Shown here one piece after another: positions 5,050 through 5,060 of a stretch of 5,060 nt of DNA. The stretch is taken from contig JAGGXG010000102.1 in assembly GCA_021163175.1 (NCBI GenBank), positions 1-5,060 on the forward strand, in the 5' to 3' direction. The notes beneath the pieces are model-generated. The model saw only the letters and a list, made by a program, of their open reading frames with translations. It made no database searches and was not told the origin of the DNA. Source of the DNA: Thermoplasmata archaeon. Lineage in GTDB: Archaea; Thermoplasmatota; E2; UBA202; JdFR-43. How positions within the stretch are numbered: position 1 is the first letter of the stretch; the number at the start of each line of letters is the position of its first letter. The position numbers were made by a program, and so were the translations under genes.

Positions 5050-5060
5050 GAATTTAAACA

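Noticed and set aside
1..5060. CRISPR array, insertion sequence, phage or defence system
   Set aside because: No regularly spaced direct repeats, terminal inverted repeats, transposase or nuclease motifs were seen on either strand.

Overview
The window is AT-rich DNA that looks archaeal. The best evidence is a tRNA-Gly gene with a short intron bounded by a bulge-helix-bulge (BHB) fold and with no encoded CCA. Archaeal TATA boxes also sit about 25 nt upstream of leaderless or nearly leaderless start codons. Two large secreted proteases with short signal peptides, calcium-binding loops and an Ig-like tail would fit a protein-degrading euryarchaeon of the Thermoplasmata / Marine Benthic Group D kind. 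That placement is inference; no rRNA or other lineage marker is present.

Layout. Bases 1-929 (minus strand) hold a UbiA-family membrane prenyltransferase, cut off at the left edge. Two bases upstream of it ends a secreted C2-like/calcium-loop/zinc metalloprotease gene (932-2458, minus), so these two probably form one transcript. A 69-bp divergent promoter region (2459-2527) separates it from a secreted papain-family (C1A) cysteine protease (2528-3613, plus). Bases 3614-3779 hold no protein gene but contain a 13-bp interrupted hairpin (3633-3672) and two unassigned TATA-like sites 31 nt apart.

Bases 3780-3897 (minus) encode tRNA-Gly(UCC), split by a 45-nt intron in the T-loop between nucleotides 59 and 60. 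Its own TATA box is at 3921-3931. Head-to-head with it (plus) is a decayed ThiF/MoeB/HesA-type E1-like adenylyltransferase gene (about 3943-4414). It has no start codon, an internal deletion of roughly 40 codons that also shifts the frame, and probably a shortened C-terminus. Two bases later comes an intact MoaD/ThiS/SAMP-type ubiquitin-like protein ending in Gly-Gly (4417-4662). Convergent with it, with no base between the stops, is an exported rhodanese-domain protein (4663-5049, minus).

How they fit. The divergent proteases look like a pair of exported enzymes for using external protein. The E1-like fragment and the MoaD-like gene are the remains of a sulfur-carrier or protein-modifier activation pair; the intact carrier would now depend on an E1 encoded elsewhere. 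The rhodanese carries an export signal, so it is probably not the cytosolic sulfur donor for that carrier despite being next to it. I see no CRISPR array, transposase or phage gene. The most unusual item is the T-loop tRNA intron; the disrupted E1 next to an intact carrier comes second.
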